A stretch of DNA of 64,000 bases from Pseudomonas oryzihabitans (lineage in GTDB: Bacteria > Pseudomonadota > Gammaproteobacteria > Pseudomonadales > Pseudomonadaceae): positions 818,501-882,500 of the forward strand of contig NZ_CP102428.1 in the NCBI RefSeq assembly GCF_024652905.1, in the 5' to 3' direction. A model generated the notes under the pieces. It worked only from the letters and a program-made list of their open reading frames with translations. It was not told where the DNA came from and searched no databases. This document shows positions 35,562 through 45,930 of the stretch, one piece after another (position 1 is the first letter of the stretch; every line of letters starts with the position of its first letter). The position numbers were made by a program, and so were the translations under genes.

Positions 35562-35733
35562 GGCTTTGTCTGAAAAGTGCCTGCGCTCGGTCATGCAGCG
35601 TTAAAAATCCGCTGGATCGCCAGCTCGGTCGGAATGCTCATTTACCATTCGTAAACTCGAGCGCGAGTCCGATCCGCTTCCTCACGGATTTTTGCCTTGC
35701 CTAACCTTCGCTCGGCGACTTTTCAAACAAGCC
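35562..35733 (-). repeat. Dispersed MITE-like repeat, copy C
   Basis: A 172-bp copy in reverse orientation, in the 315-base gap between the nuoN stop and the M13 gene. Ends are GGCTTTGTCTGAAAAGTG (35562) and, inverted, GGCTTGTTTGAAAAGT (35733). On the minus strand the shared core reads GAGTTTACGAATGG then TAAATGAGCATTCCG. It has a small extra segment before the core and a longer one after it compared with copies at 53514 and 62261. No coding capacity. Confidence 0.7.
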
Positions 35734-35748
35734 GTGACCCCAGAAACG

Positions 35749-35774
35749 ACGATCCCCGCCGAAGCGGGGATCGT
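35749..35774 (-). terminator. Terminator of the nuo operon
   Basis: A perfect 11-bp stem (35749-35759 with 35764-35774, core GATCCCCGC/GCGGGGATC) with a UUCG tetraloop on the minus strand, 15 bases after the nuoN stop. The U tract is short (CGTTTC), but position and the stable tetraloop support termination of the complex I operon. Confidence 0.75.
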
Positions 35775-35789
35775 GGGCGGCGTCTGGGA

Positions 35790-37241
35790 TCAGAACACCG
35801 TCAGCTGTGCCAGTTGCAGCAGCGGCTGCGGATAGACACCCAGCACGAAGGTGGCGATGGAAATGGCGATCAGCATCACGCCACCGGCGCGCTGACCCCA
35901 GTTCATCGGCGCATCGTGGCGCTGCAAGCCCTGCTCGGTCAGGTACAGGGTGACCATCACGCGCAGGTAGTAGAACAGGCCGATGGCGCTGCCCAGCACG
36001 ATGGCCGCGGTCTGCCACCACATGCCTGCTTCCACGCCCACGGTGATGACGTAGAACTTGCCGATGAAGCCAGCGGTGAGCGGGATGCCGGCCAGGGACA
36101 GCATCATCACCGTCAGCGCCGCGGTCAGGTACGGACGGCGCCAGAACAGGCCGCGGTACTCGAACAGGGCATCGGCGTCACGTTGACCGTTGCTCGGGCT
36201 GGACATCAGGGTGATCACGCCGAAGGCGCCCAGGCTGGTGAAGACATAGGTCACCAGGTAGACCGCCACGGCTTCCATCGACAGGCCTTCGCCCGAGGCC
36301 ACCGCCACCAGCAGGTAACCGAAGTGGGAGATGGAGGAGTAACCCAGCAGCCGCTTGAGGTTGCTCTGCATCAGCGCCAGCAGGTTGCCCACCAGCATGG
36401 AGGCGATGGCGATGAAGGCGATGGCATCGTGCAGCCAGCCGTCTTCGGTGGCCATGGGCATGGTCTGGAACACCCGTACCAGCACGGCGAAGACGGCGAC
36501 CTTGCTGGCGGTGGCCAGGAAGGCGCCGACCGGAGCCGGCGAGCCCTCGTAGACGTCCGGAGTCCAGAGATGGAAGGGCACCAGGGACAGCTTGAAGCCG
36601 AGGCCGACGATCAGCATGCCAAGGCCGATTTCCATCAGCAGGCCGGTGCTGGCCGGAGCGTCCATCTGCATGCCGATGTCAGCGAAGTTCAGGCTGCCGG
36701 ACTGGGCGTAGAGCAGGGCCATGCCGAACAGCAGGATGGCCGAGCCGGCGGCGGACAGCACCAGATACTTCATGCCGGCTTCCAGGGAACGGCGATTGAA
36801 GTAGCTGTAGGCCACCAGGCCGTAGACCGGTACCGACAGCAGTTCCAGGCCGATGAACAGGCCGGCGACGTTCTGCGCCGCCACCAGCACCAGACCGCCG
36901 GTGGCGGAGATCAGCAGCAGCAGGTACAGCTCTTCACGGTTGCCCGGATAGCCTTCCATGTAGGCGTGCGACAGGGTCATGCAGGCCAGGGTGGCGATCA
37001 GGATCAGCGCCATGTAGAAGCAGCTGAAGCCGTCGATGCGCAGCAGCGGGGTGACGTCGATGGCGCCGACGCCCAGGGCCAGGATGCAGGACAGCAGGGC
37101 CAGGTTGAGACCGATCACGCCCAGGGTCGGGATGATGGTGTGATCCCGCCGCCAAGCGATGCCCAGCATCACCACCACGGCGGTGAGGCCGGTGATGATG
37201 ATCGGCAGGAGGGCGATGAAGTGTTCGTAGGTAAAGGTCAT
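35790..37241 (-). CDS. nuoN: NADH-quinone oxidoreductase subunit N
   Basis: A 483-residue membrane subunit of complex I with about 14 hydrophobic segments, one of three antiporter-like proton channels. Family marks include FIGLELLSVPVYGLVAY, LKRLLGYSSISHFGYLLVA and SLAGIPLTAGFIGKF; the charged residues E and K of the channel are in these segments. The ATG at 37241 begins MTFTYEHFIALLP, 7 bases after the nuoM stop. It is the last gene of the operon and is followed by a hairpin terminator. Confidence 0.95.
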   Translation of the reverse strand: MTFTYEHFIALLPIIITGLTAVVVMLGIAWRRDHTIIPTLGVIGLNLALLSCILALGVGAIDVTPLLRIDGFSCFYMALILIATLACMTLSHAYMEGYPGNREELYLLLLISATGGLVLVAAQNVAGLFIGLELLSVPVYGLVAYSYFNRRSLEAGMKYLVLSAAGSAILLFGMALLYAQSGSLNFADIGMQMDAPASTGLLMEIGLGMLIVGLGFKLSLVPFHLWTPDVYEGSPAPVGAFLATASKVAVFAVLVRVFQTMPMATEDGWLHDAIAFIAIASMLVGNLLALMQSNLKRLLGYSSISHFGYLLVAVASGEGLSMEAVAVYLVTYVFTSLGAFGVITLMSSPSNGQRDADALFEYRGLFWRRPYLTAALTVMMLSLAGIPLTAGFIGKFYVITVGVEAGMWWQTAAIVLGSAIGLFYYLRVMVTLYLTEQGLQRHDAPMNWGQRAGGVMLIAISIATFVLGVYPQPLLQLAQLTVF

Positions 37242-37248
37242 GGCGCTC

Positions 37249-38781
37249 TTACCGGGCGGAAACGAGAGAGGAGAAGGCTTCGCCGAGCCACTGCTGGACA
37301 CCGGCCATGCTCGCGGCCGAGGTATCCAGCACCGGCTGCGGGTAGACGCCGAGCAGCACCAGCAGCACGCCAAGCAACAGCAGCATCGACAGTTCCCGTG
37401 CGTTCAGACCCGGCAGGGCACCCTCGGCCTTGGCTGGGCCGAAGTAGGCACGGTGGATCATGATCAGCGAATAGACCGAGGCGAACACCAGGCCGAAGGT
37501 GGCGATGACGGTGATCATCGGTACCACCGGGAAGGCGCCCAGCAGGATCAGGAACTCGCCGACGAAGTTACCGGTACCGGGCAGACCCAGGGACGCCGAG
37601 GCGAAGAACAGACTCAGGGCCGGCAGGTAGGGCAGGCGTGCCCAGAGACCGCCCATCTCGCGCATGTCACGGGTATGCATGCGCTCGTAGAGCTGGCCAC
37701 AGAGGATGAACAGGCCGGCGGCGGAAAGACCGTGGGCGATCATCTGCACCACCACGCCCTGCAGCGCCTGGGGGCTGCCGGAGTAGATGCCGATCAGCAC
37801 GAAGCCCATGTGCGAGACGCTGGAGTAGGCCACCAGGCGCTTGATGTCGGTCTGGGCGAACGACAGGATGGCGCCGTAGAAGATGCCGATGATGCCCAGC
37901 CACATGGCGATCGGCGCGAATTCCGCCGAGGCGTTGGGGAACAGCGGGATGGCGAAGCGCAGCAGGCCGTAGGCGGCGGTCTTGAGCAGGATACCGGCGA
38001 GGTCGACGGAACCGGCGGTTGGCGCCTGGGCGTGGGCATCGGGCAGCCAGGAGTGCAGCGGCACCACCGGCAGCTTCACCGCGAAGGCGATGAAGAAGCC
38101 CAGCATCAGCAGGTATTCCAGCTTGGGGTCCAGCTGCAGCTGCAGCAGGTCTTCGTAGTCGAAGGTCAGGACGCCGGTCGCACCGTAGTTCACCAGTACC
38201 AGGGCGATGATCGCCACCAGCATGATCAGGCCGCTGGCCTGGGTGAAGATGAAGAATTTGGTGGCGGCGGTGATGCGGCTCTTCTTGCCGTCCGCGGAGC
38301 TATGGCCCCACAGCGCGATCAGGAAGTACATCGGCACCAGCATCATTTCCCAGAAGAAGAAGAACAGGAACAGGTCCAGCGCCAGGAACACCCCCACCAC
38401 GCCGCCGATGATCCACAGCAGGTTGAGGTGGAAGAAGCCGACGTGGCGCTGCACTTCGCGCCAGGAGCAGGTCACCGCCAGCACACCGAGCAGGCCGGTG
38501 AGCAGGATCATCAGCAGCGACAGGCCGTCGAGGCCGAAGTGCAGGCTGATGCCGAAGCGCGGAATCCAGTCCATCTGGAATTCCGCGGTCCAGGCGGTTT
38601 CGGCACCAGGGGCCGGCGCCAGGCTGTAGTCGCCGTGGGCCCACAGCCAGAGGCCGAGCGCCAGCTCCAGCAGCATGGTGAACAGAGCGATCCAGCGGGG
38701 CACCAGCGGGCCGGTCTTTTCCGTGAGGAAACAGAGCAGGCCGCCGATGAAGGGGATCAGGATTAGCCAGGGCAGAAGCAT
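37249..38781 (-). CDS. nuoM: NADH-quinone oxidoreductase subunit M
   Basis: A 510-residue antiporter-like membrane subunit of complex I. The channel glutamate lies in FFFWEMMLVPMYFLIALWGH and the lysines in the segments KLPVVPLHSWLPDAH and DIKRLVAYSSVSHMGFVLIG. The N-terminus MLLPWLILIPFIGGLLC forms the first helix. The gene sits 27 bases after nuoL and 7 bases before nuoN. Confidence 0.96.
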   Translation of the reverse strand: MLLPWLILIPFIGGLLCFLTEKTGPLVPRWIALFTMLLELALGLWLWAHGDYSLAPAPGAETAWTAEFQMDWIPRFGISLHFGLDGLSLLMILLTGLLGVLAVTCSWREVQRHVGFFHLNLLWIIGGVVGVFLALDLFLFFFFWEMMLVPMYFLIALWGHSSADGKKSRITAATKFFIFTQASGLIMLVAIIALVLVNYGATGVLTFDYEDLLQLQLDPKLEYLLMLGFFIAFAVKLPVVPLHSWLPDAHAQAPTAGSVDLAGILLKTAAYGLLRFAIPLFPNASAEFAPIAMWLGIIGIFYGAILSFAQTDIKRLVAYSSVSHMGFVLIGIYSGSPQALQGVVVQMIAHGLSAAGLFILCGQLYERMHTRDMREMGGLWARLPYLPALSLFFASASLGLPGTGNFVGEFLILLGAFPVVPMITVIATFGLVFASVYSLIMIHRAYFGPAKAEGALPGLNARELSMLLLLGVLLVLLGVYPQPVLDTSAASMAGVQQWLGEAFSSLVSAR

Positions 38782-38808
38782 GACGTGTACTTATCCTTAG
38801 TCAGGGGG

Positions 38809-40656
38809 TCAGGCCAGCAGCAGCGCGCCGAGCAACAGCACGGCGCCTCCCACGATGGAAGCCGCGTACCAGCGCAGACGGCCGTTCTCGGTGATGCTCA
38901 GTGCCAGGTTGCCACCGCGTGCCAGCATCGGGATCAAGCCGATGGCCTGGTCGAAGGGATCGCGACGCAGTAGGCGGGTCAGCAGCAGGTACGGCTTGAC
39001 GAAGATCAGGTCGTACAGCCAGTCGAAGCCCCAGGCGTGATACCACCAGGTCCCGAAGAAGCGGCCCGGTGCGCTCTTGGCCAGACCGTTCACGAAGGAA
39101 CGCTTGCCAAGGAAGAGCAAGGCGGCCAGGAGGATGCCGGCGATGGCGATGGCCCCCGAGGTGATCTCCAGCGAGTGCTTGGCTTCGCCACCGGCATGGC
39201 CGACGGATTCCGGCAGCACACCGGCCAGCGGCGGCACGATCATCGCGCCGACGAAGGTCGAAAGCACCAGCAGTACCGCCAGCGGCAGGTTGTGGGCGAT
39301 GCCGTGGCCGGCATGAGCCTCGGTGTGCGCCTCGCCATGGAAGGTGATGAAGATCAGGCGGAAGGTGTAGATCGAGGTCAGGAAGGCACCGGCCAGGCCT
39401 GCATAGAGCAGGTAGGTGTGACCGCTGGCCATGGCTTCCCAGAGGATCTCGTCCTTGGAGTAGAAGCCGGCGGTTACCAGCGGCAGTGCCGCCAGGGCCG
39501 AACCGCCCACCACGAAGCTGGCGTAGGCCAGGGGGATCTTCTTCCACAGGCCGCCCATCTTGAAGATGTTCTGCTCGTGGTGGCAGGCCAGGATCACCGA
39601 ACCCGAGGCGAGGAACAGCAGCGCCTTGAAGAAGGCGTGGATCATCAGGTGGAAGATCGCCGGTTGCCAGGCGCCTACACCCAGGGCCAGGAACATGTAG
39701 CCGATCTGGCTCATGGTCGAATAGGCCAGGATGCGCTTGATGTCGGTCTGGACCAGGGCGGCGAAACCAGCCAGCACCAGGGTCACGGCACCGACGATGC
39801 CGACCAGGTGGAGGATCTCCGGTGCCAGCAGGAACAGGCCGTGGGTCCGGGCGATCAGGTAGACGCCCGCGGTCACCATGGTCGCCGCGTGGATCAGCGC
39901 CGAGACCGGGGTCGGACCGGCCATGGCGTCCGCCAGCCAGGTCTGCAGCGGCAACTGGGCCGACTTGCCGACGGCACCGCCGAGCAGCGCCAGGGTGGCC
40001 AGCACGATCAGCGGATCACCGCTGGCGAAGACGTCCGGCGCCTTCTGCAGCAGCTCCTGGATGTCCAGGGTGCCCAAGGTCATGAACAGGATGAACAGAC
40101 CGAAGGCCATGAAGACGTCGCCGACGCGGGTGACGATGAAGGCCTTCAGCGCCGCGTTGCCGTTGGCGCGCTCGCTATAGTAGAAGCCGATCAGCAGGTA
40201 GCTGCACAGGCCCACGCCTTCCCAACCGAAGTACAGCAGCAGCAGGTTGTCGCCGAGAACCAGCAGCAACATGCTGAAGATGAACAGGTTGGTGTAGGCG
40301 AAAAAGCGCGAATAGCCCTCTTCACCGCGCATGTACCAGGAGGCGAACAGGTGGATCAGGAAGCCGACGCCGGTGACCACGCCGAGCATGGTCAGCGACA
40401 GGCCGTCCAGGTAGAGAGCCATGTTGGGCGCGAAGCCCTCCACGTTCATCCACTGCCAGAGGACGAGGGTCAGGTGGCCGTCGGCGGGCGGTGCGACGTG
40501 GAAGTTCCAGCCGACCCAGGCGGCGACCAGCGCCGCCAGGCCTACCGAACCCACGCCGATCAGCGCGGAGAGATTCTCCGACAGCCGACCGCGGGAGAAG
40601 GCCAGCAGGAAGTAGCCGACCAGGGGAAAGGCGAAGGTGAGGGGTAGCAGGTTCAT
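38809..40656 (-). CDS. nuoL: NADH-quinone oxidoreductase subunit L
   Basis: A 615-residue subunit, the distal antiporter-like channel with its long lateral helix at the C-terminus. Marks include [52 protein letters not shown] and [22 protein letters not shown]. The ATG at 40656 overlaps the nuoK stop (ATGA), indicating coupling. The frame is open 48 codons upstream inside nuoK, which is not coding. Confidence 0.96.
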   Translation of the reverse strand: MNLLPLTFAFPLVGYFLLAFSRGRLSENLSALIGVGSVGLAALVAAWVGWNFHVAPPADGHLTLVLWQWMNVEGFAPNMALYLDGLSLTMLGVVTGVGFLIHLFASWYMRGEEGYSRFFAYTNLFIFSMLLLVLGDNLLLLYFGWEGVGLCSYLLIGFYYSERANGNAALKAFIVTRVGDVFMAFGLFILFMTLGTLDIQELLQKAPDVFASGDPLIVLATLALLGGAVGKSAQLPLQTWLADAMAGPTPVSALIHAATMVTAGVYLIARTHGLFLLAPEILHLVGIVGAVTLVLAGFAALVQTDIKRILAYSTMSQIGYMFLALGVGAWQPAIFHLMIHAFFKALLFLASGSVILACHHEQNIFKMGGLWKKIPLAYASFVVGGSALAALPLVTAGFYSKDEILWEAMASGHTYLLYAGLAGAFLTSIYTFRLIFITFHGEAHTEAHAGHGIAHNLPLAVLLVLSTFVGAMIVPPLAGVLPESVGHAGGEAKHSLEITSGAIAIAGILLAALLFLGKRSFVNGLAKSAPGRFFGTWWYHAWGFDWLYDLIFVKPYLLLTRLLRRDPFDQAIGLIPMLARGGNLALSITENGRLRWYAASIVGGAVLLLGALLLA

Positions 40657-40961
40657 CCGTGCATCTCGCTGGCGGCATCGACGTCGAGGGTGTGGAAGCG
40701 GCGATAGAGCTGCAGCAGGATCGCCAGGCCGATACTGGCCTCGGCGGCGGCCAGGCTCAGCACCAGGATGAACATCACCTGGCCGTCGGGAGCGCCCCAA
40801 CGGCTACCCGCGACCACGAAGGCCAGGGCGGCGGCGTTCATCATGATTTCCAGACTCATGAGCACGAAGAGGATGTTGCGGCGGACCATCAGGCCCACCA
40901 GGCCAAGGGCGAACAGGGCGCTGGCGAGGGCCAGGCCGTGTTCCAGAGGTATGGTGTTCAT
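40653..40961 (-). CDS. nuoK: NADH-quinone oxidoreductase subunit K
   Basis: A 102-residue, three-helix membrane subunit. The conserved glutamates of the proton path are in [15 protein letters not shown] and [13 protein letters not shown]. The start [13 protein letters not shown] at 40961 gives the usual length of 100-102 residues. Confidence 0.95.
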   Translation of the reverse strand: MNTIPLEHGLALASALFALGLVGLMVRRNILFVLMSLEIMMNAAALAFVVAGSRWGAPDGQVMFILVLSLAAAEASIGLAILLQLYRRFHTLDVDAASEMHG

Positions 40962-40986
40962 TGGCTGTTCTCCAGTCCTTGGCGAC

Positions 40987-41499
40987 TCACTCGCCGATCC
41001 CGTCTTTGACGTCGCTGCGACCCAGGTGATAGGCCGCGACCAGGGCACCCAAGAGCAGCATGGACGCCAGTTCGACCGCCAGCAGATAGGGTCCGAACAG
41101 GCTAATGCCCACGGCCTTGGCTTCCACCGAGGTATGGCCGATGGTAGCGCCGCCCGGCGTGCGCGCGAGCACCACCAGCAGTTCCACCAGCAGCGCACCG
41201 GCGAGGATCGACGGACCGATCCAGACCTTGGGGGTCAGCCACTTGCGTTCCTGGTCGGCGACGACCGGCCCGAGGTTGAGCATCATCACCACGAAGACGA
41301 ACAGCACCATGATGGCGCCGGCGTAGACGATGATCTCCAGGGCGCCGGCGAAGGGCGCGCCCAGGGCAAAGAACACCATGGACACGGCCAGCAGCGAGAT
41401 GATCAGGTACAGCAGCGCATGCACCGGATTGGTGTTGGTGATCACCCGGAAGGTGGCCAGGACGGCCACCCCGGTGGAGAAATAGAAGGCGAATTCCAC
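40987..41499 (-). CDS. nuoJ: NADH-quinone oxidoreductase subunit J
   Basis: A 170-residue membrane subunit with five hydrophobic segments. The third helix carries the conserved [20 protein letters not shown] stretch near residue 54, including the glutamate and the pi-bulge region that changes during turnover. The gene starts 9 bases after nuoI and ends 25 bases before nuoK. Confidence 0.95.
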   Translation of the reverse strand: MEFAFYFSTGVAVLATFRVITNTNPVHALLYLIISLLAVSMVFFALGAPFAGALEIIVYAGAIMVLFVFVVMMLNLGPVVADQERKWLTPKVWIGPSILAGALLVELLVVLARTPGGATIGHTSVEAKAVGISLFGPYLLAVELASMLLLGALVAAYHLGRSDVKDGIGE

Positions 41500-41508
41500 G
41501 ACAGCTCC

Positions 41509-42057
41509 TTAGGGCAGCAGGCTCTTCACGTTGATCGGCTCTGCCTCGCTCTGCGCGGCACCCTTGGGCTTGCCCGCGATGGCCATGCCGGCCACGCGGT
41601 AGAAGTTGTATTCCGGATACTTGCCCGGACCCGAGATCAGCAGGTCCTGCTTCTCGTACACCAGCTCCTGGCGCTTGAACTCGGACATCTCGAAGTCCGG
41701 GGTCAGCTGGATGGCGGTGGTGGGGCAGGCCTCCTCGCACATGCCGCAGAAGATGCAGCGCGAGAAGTTGATGCGGAAGAACTCCGGATACCAGCGACCG
41801 TCTTCGGCCTCGGTCTTCTGCAGGGAGATGCAGCCGACCGGGCAGGCCACGGCGCACAGGTTGCACGCCACGCAGCGCTCCTGGCCGTCGGGGTCGCGGG
41901 TGAGCACGATGCGGCCGCGATAGCGCGGCGGCAGGTACACCGGCTCCTCGGGGTATTGCAGGGTGTCGCGCTTGCGGAAGGCGTGGCCGAAGACCATCAC
42001 GATGCTGCGCAACTGGGTGTAGGTGCCATGCAGGACGTGCAGGATTTCCTTGATCAT
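41509..42057 (-). CDS. nuoI: NADH-quinone oxidoreductase subunit I
   Basis: A 182-residue peripheral subunit carrying two [4Fe-4S] clusters (N6a, N6b). The cysteine motifs are Cys62/65/68 with Cys72 ([12 protein letters not shown]) and Cys101/104/107 with Cys111 ([12 protein letters not shown]). It links NuoG to NuoB in the electron wire. The gene is 10 bases after nuoH. Confidence 0.96.
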   Translation of the reverse strand: MIKEILHVLHGTYTQLRSIVMVFGHAFRKRDTLQYPEEPVYLPPRYRGRIVLTRDPDGQERCVACNLCAVACPVGCISLQKTEAEDGRWYPEFFRINFSRCIFCGMCEEACPTTAIQLTPDFEMSEFKRQELVYEKQDLLISGPGKYPEYNFYRVAGMAIAGKPKGAAQSEAEPINVKSLLP

Positions 42058-42067
42058 GACGGATACC

Positions 42068-43078
42068 TCACTGGCCGATGGCCGGCGTGGCGGTGTAAAG
42101 CACCACCGCGCCGGTCACCAGCAGGTTGATCAGGGTCAGGGGCAGGCAGAACTTCCAGCTGAAGGCCATTACCTGGTCGTAGCGCGGACGCGGAATGGAC
42201 GCGCGCAGCAGGATGAAGATCATGATGAAGAAGGCGGTCTTCAGGGCGAACCAGAAGAACGACAGCCAGGGCAGGGTGTCCAGGAAGGGACCGTGCCAGC
42301 CGCCGAAGAACAGGGTCACCAGCAGCGCCGAGATCAGCACGATGCCGATGTACTCGCCGACGAAGAACATGCCCCACTTCATGCCCGCGTATTCGATGTG
42401 GTAACCGTCGGCGAGCTCCTGCTCGGCTTCCGGCTGATCGAAGGGGTGACGGTGGGTGACGGCGATGCCGGCGATGAAGAAGGTACAGAAGCCGAAGAAC
42501 TGGGGAACGATGAACCACCAGCCCTGGTGCTGCGCCTCGACGATGTCCCTCATGTTGAAGGAACCGGTCACGGCCACGATGCCCATCACCGACAGACCCA
42601 TGAACACCTCGTAGGAGAGCGTCTGGGCCGAGGCGCGCATGGCGCCCAGCAGCGAGAACTTGTTGTTGCTCGCCCAGCCGGCGAAAAGCACGGCATAGAC
42701 GTTGACGCCGGCCATGGCGAAGAAGAAAAGCAGGCCGACGTTCAGGTCAGCCACGCCCCAGGTGGGGGTGATCGGAATGACCGAGAAGGCCACCAGCAGC
42801 GAGCCCATGGCGATCACCGGTGCCAGGGCGAAGATCATCTTGTCGGCGAACGGCGGCGTCCAGTCCTCCTTGAAGAACATCTTCAGCATGTCGGCGCCGA
42901 GCTGGAAGGCACCGAAGGGGCCGACCCGGTTGGGACCATGACGGTCCTGCCAGAGACCCAGCAGGCGCCGTTCGACAAAGCTCAGCAGCGCCCCGCAGAT
43001 GACCACCGCCAGGAGGATGACGATGGCCTTGAGGACGCCGATCACCACGGCGATGAGGGTAGGGGTGAGCCAGGTCAT
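42068..43078 (-). CDS. nuoH: NADH-quinone oxidoreductase subunit H
   Basis: A 336-residue membrane subunit that lines the quinone channel. Marks include [42 protein letters not shown] (from [12 protein letters not shown]) and [14 protein letters not shown]. The ATG at 43078 overlaps the nuoG stop as ATGA. Confidence 0.96.
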   Translation of the reverse strand: MTWLTPTLIAVVIGVLKAIVILLAVVICGALLSFVERRLLGLWQDRHGPNRVGPFGAFQLGADMLKMFFKEDWTPPFADKMIFALAPVIAMGSLLVAFSVIPITPTWGVADLNVGLLFFFAMAGVNVYAVLFAGWASNNKFSLLGAMRASAQTLSYEVFMGLSVMGIVAVTGSFNMRDIVEAQHQGWWFIVPQFFGFCTFFIAGIAVTHRHPFDQPEAEQELADGYHIEYAGMKWGMFFVGEYIGIVLISALLVTLFFGGWHGPFLDTLPWLSFFWFALKTAFFIMIFILLRASIPRPRYDQVMAFSWKFCLPLTLINLLVTGAVVLYTATPAIGQ

Positions 43079-45792
43079 GCCGCGGCCTCCTGCAGTCCTT
43101 CCACGGTAAGGCCGGCGAAGTCCACCGGAATCCCTTCGAAGCCGGCGGGCAGGCCGACCAGGCCAGCGGACAGCTCGGCCTTGATCTGCAGTGGCAGGCG
43201 CAGTTCCTGACCGGCGACCTGCAGGCGCAGCAGGGCACCTTCGTTGACACCCAGGCGGTCGGCATCGGCCTTGGCCAGGGCCACGTAGGCCGCCGGGATG
43301 CGCTCACGCACCGGCTCGGCGCGGGAAGAGGTCTCTTCGCTGCCGAACAGGTGGTACAGCGGTACGGCCTGAAAGCCGGACTCGGCGCCGCGCACGGCAG
43401 CGGTCGGCACGGCGAACCAGCTCAGGCGATCACCCTGGGACTCGATCAGGCGTACGCCCGGATCGCCAGCGCGCAGGTGACCACCCACCTCGTCCTGGAA
43501 CTTGTTCCAGGCCTGGGGCGAGTTCCAGCCCGGTGACCAGGCGAAGGGGATCTGCTGACGCGGCTCGGCGCTGCCGGCATAGCCTTCCATGGAAAAGGCA
43601 AAGGCGGTGTCGGCGTCCTGGGGCGCACGCGGCTCGTGCACGCTGAGGTTGGCACGCATGGAGGTACGGCCACTGTAGCGGTGCGGTTCACGAGCGAGCT
43701 TGAGGCCCTTCACCCGGAAGCTGGCGTTGGGCGCGGCATCGCGGATGCCGTCCAATTGCGGTGCGGCGGTGGCCACGGCGTCGGTGACGTGGTCCAGTTG
43801 GGTCCAGTCCACCGGGCGGTTGTCCAGGGTGTTGCGCAGGGCGTGCAGCCAGCGCCAGCCCTCGCGGACCAGGCTGGAGGGATCGTAATAGCTCGGTTCG
43901 TAGACCTGGAAGAAGCGCTGGGCGCGACCTTCCTGGCTGACCAGGGTACCGTCGCCTTCGGCGAAGCTCGCCGCCGGCAGCACCAGGTCGGCGCGCTGGG
44001 CGGTGGCGGTACGCTGGTGATCCAGCACCACCAGCGCCTGGGCGCGGGCCAGGGCCTGATCCACCTGCTGGGCCGGGGCACGGCGATAGAGATCGTTCTC
44101 CAGCACCACCAGGGCATCGGCCTGGCCGTTTTCCAGGGCGGCGAAGGCGTCTTCGACGGACTCGCCGCCGTAGAGCGCCAGGCCCAGGCTGTTGGCTTCG
44201 GGCACCACCAGACTTAGGGAGCCGGCCTTGCCCTTGGCGGCCAGGGCCTTGGCCAGGTTGGCGGCGGCTTCGATCAGCGCCGGTTCACCCAGGGAGGTGC
44301 CGGACACCACCAGCGGCCGTTCGGCGGCCAGTAGGGTTTCGGCCAGCAGACGGGCCTGCTCGGCGACTTCGCTGCTCAGACCGTCGACGGCCGGGGCGCT
44401 GGCGTCGATGGCGTGGGCCACGGCGTGGCCGAAACGGGCCAGTTCCAGCGGCGAGCCATGCAGACGGGCGTCGGCGACGTCATCCAGGCGGGTGGCGGCG
44501 ACGCTGGCGATGAACAGCGGATTGCGCTCGCTCTGGCCGATGTTCTGCACGGCGGCGTTCAGCCAGGGCTGGATCTTCTGCGCCGCGGCCATGGCCTCGG
44601 GCTTGCCCTTGACGGACTGCCGCAGGGACAGCGCCAGGCGGGCGGCGGTCTGGGTCAGATCCTCGCCGAGGACAAAGACGGCATCGTGCTTCTCCATGGC
44701 GCGCAGGGTCGGGACGGGCAGGGGGCTGTCCTTGAGGACCTGCAGCACCAGGCGCACGTTGGCCAGGTCACGGGCGCTCATGCCGCTGGAGAAATTCTCG
44801 GCGCCGACCAGTTCGCGCAGGGCGTGATTGCTTTCCAGGCTGGCGCGGGGCGAGCCGATGCCGATCACCTTCTTACCGCGCAGCAGCAGGGCGGCGCGAT
44901 CCAGGGCGGCGTCGATGCCGGTCTCCAGGCTGCCGTCCTTCAGCAGGGCCTGGCGCGGACGATCCTTGCGATTGACATAGCCATAGCCGAAGCGGCCACG
45001 GTCGCAGAGGAAGTACTGGTTCACCGAGCCGTTGAAGCGGTTCTCGATGCGGCGCAGTTCGCCATAGCGCTCGCCGGGGCTGATGTTGCAGCCCGATGAG
45101 CAGCCATGGCAGATGCTCGGGGCGAACTGCATGTCCCACTTGCGGTTGTAGCGCTCGGAGTGGGTCTTGTCGGTGAACACCCCGGTGGGGCAGACCTCGG
45201 TCAGGTTGCCGGAGAATTCGCTCTCCAGGGCACCGTCCTCGACGCGGCCGAAGTAGACGTTGTCGTGGGCACCATAGACGCCCAGGTCGGTACCGCCGGC
45301 GTAGTCCTTGTAGTAGCGCACGCAGCGATAGCAGGCGATGCAGCGGTTCATCTCGTGAGCGACGAATGGGCCGAGGTCCTGATTCTGGTGGGTACGCTTG
45401 GTGAAGCGATAACGGCGCTTGTTGTGACCGGTCATCACCGTCATGTCCTGCAGGTGGCAGTGGCCGCCTTCTTCGCAGACCGGACAGTCGTGGGGATGGT
45501 TGGTCATCAGCCATTCGATGACGGAGCTGCGGAATTCCTTGGCTTCGGCGTCTTCGATGGAGATGTAGGTCTTGTCGCTGGACGGGGTCATGCAGGACAT
45601 GACCAGGCGCCCGCGAGTGTCATTCTCGTCGGCGAACTGCTTCACCGCGCACTGGCGGCAGGCGCCGACGCTGCCCAGCGCCGGGTGCCAGCAGAAATAG
45701 GGGATGTCGAGCCCCAGGGACAGGCAGGCTTCGAGGAGGTTGTCCGCCCCGTCGACCTCGTACGTCTTGCCGTCTACATGGATAGTGGCCAT
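43075..45792 (-). CDS. nuoG: NADH-quinone oxidoreductase subunit G
   Basis: A 905-residue iron-sulfur subunit. The N-terminal [2Fe-2S] ligands are Cys34, Cys45, Cys48 and one near residue 67 (CMTPSS). A His-Cys3 type cluster site follows in [17 protein letters not shown], then [14 protein letters not shown] and CHGCSSGCN. The rest is a molybdopterin-oxidoreductase-like domain that has lost its cofactor. It lies 138 bases after nuoF, the largest gap in the operon, and is coupled to nuoH by ATGA. Confidence 0.96.
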   Translation of the reverse strand: MATIHVDGKTYEVDGADNLLEACLSLGLDIPYFCWHPALGSVGACRQCAVKQFADENDTRGRLVMSCMTPSSDKTYISIEDAEAKEFRSSVIEWLMTNHPHDCPVCEEGGHCHLQDMTVMTGHNKRRYRFTKRTHQNQDLGPFVAHEMNRCIACYRCVRYYKDYAGGTDLGVYGAHDNVYFGRVEDGALESEFSGNLTEVCPTGVFTDKTHSERYNRKWDMQFAPSICHGCSSGCNISPGERYGELRRIENRFNGSVNQYFLCDRGRFGYGYVNRKDRPRQALLKDGSLETGIDAALDRAALLLRGKKVIGIGSPRASLESNHALRELVGAENFSSGMSARDLANVRLVLQVLKDSPLPVPTLRAMEKHDAVFVLGEDLTQTAARLALSLRQSVKGKPEAMAAAQKIQPWLNAAVQNIGQSERNPLFIASVAATRLDDVADARLHGSPLELARFGHAVAHAIDASAPAVDGLSSEVAEQARLLAETLLAAERPLVVSGTSLGEPALIEAAANLAKALAAKGKAGSLSLVVPEANSLGLALYGGESVEDAFAALENGQADALVVLENDLYRRAPAQQVDQALARAQALVVLDHQRTATAQRADLVLPAASFAEGDGTLVSQEGRAQRFFQVYEPSYYDPSSLVREGWRWLHALRNTLDNRPVDWTQLDHVTDAVATAAPQLDGIRDAAPNASFRVKGLKLAREPHRYSGRTSMRANLSVHEPRAPQDADTAFAFSMEGYAGSAEPRQQIPFAWSPGWNSPQAWNKFQDEVGGHLRAGDPGVRLIESQGDRLSWFAVPTAAVRGAESGFQAVPLYHLFGSEETSSRAEPVRERIPAAYVALAKADADRLGVNEGALLRLQVAGQELRLPLQIKAELSAGLVGLPAGFEGIPVDFAGLTVEGLQEAAA

Positions 45793-45876
45793 AGGGTTTT
45801 CTTCTCACCCGCGCAGGGCGGGTCTGGCTAATGGGAAAACGTTCGCGCCGCCCTGGCGGTCGCCAGTGGCAGCGCC

Positions 45877-45895
45877 GGCCGGGTCGAGCCCGGCC
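45877..45895 (-). other. Hairpin in the nuoF-nuoG spacer
   Basis: The 138-base spacer between nuoF and nuoG holds a 7-bp stem GGCCGGG (45877-45883) / CCCGGCC (45889-45895). Another short stem, ACCCGC/GCGGGT, lies nearer nuoG around 45806-45822. There is no T tract. mRNA processing or stability control within the operon is possible. Confidence 0.4.
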
Positions 45896-45930
45896 AGAAA
45901 GCGATGGAAGCGGCCCCGAGGGGCTGGTCC

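Noticed and set aside
35697-40647. Long plus-strand open frames (over 500 codons each) across nuoN, nuoM and nuoL
   Set aside because: They are antisense shadows of GC-rich coding sequence: rich in Q, H, G and R, without domains, signal peptides or ribosome sites, and fully overlapped by well-recognised complex I genes.
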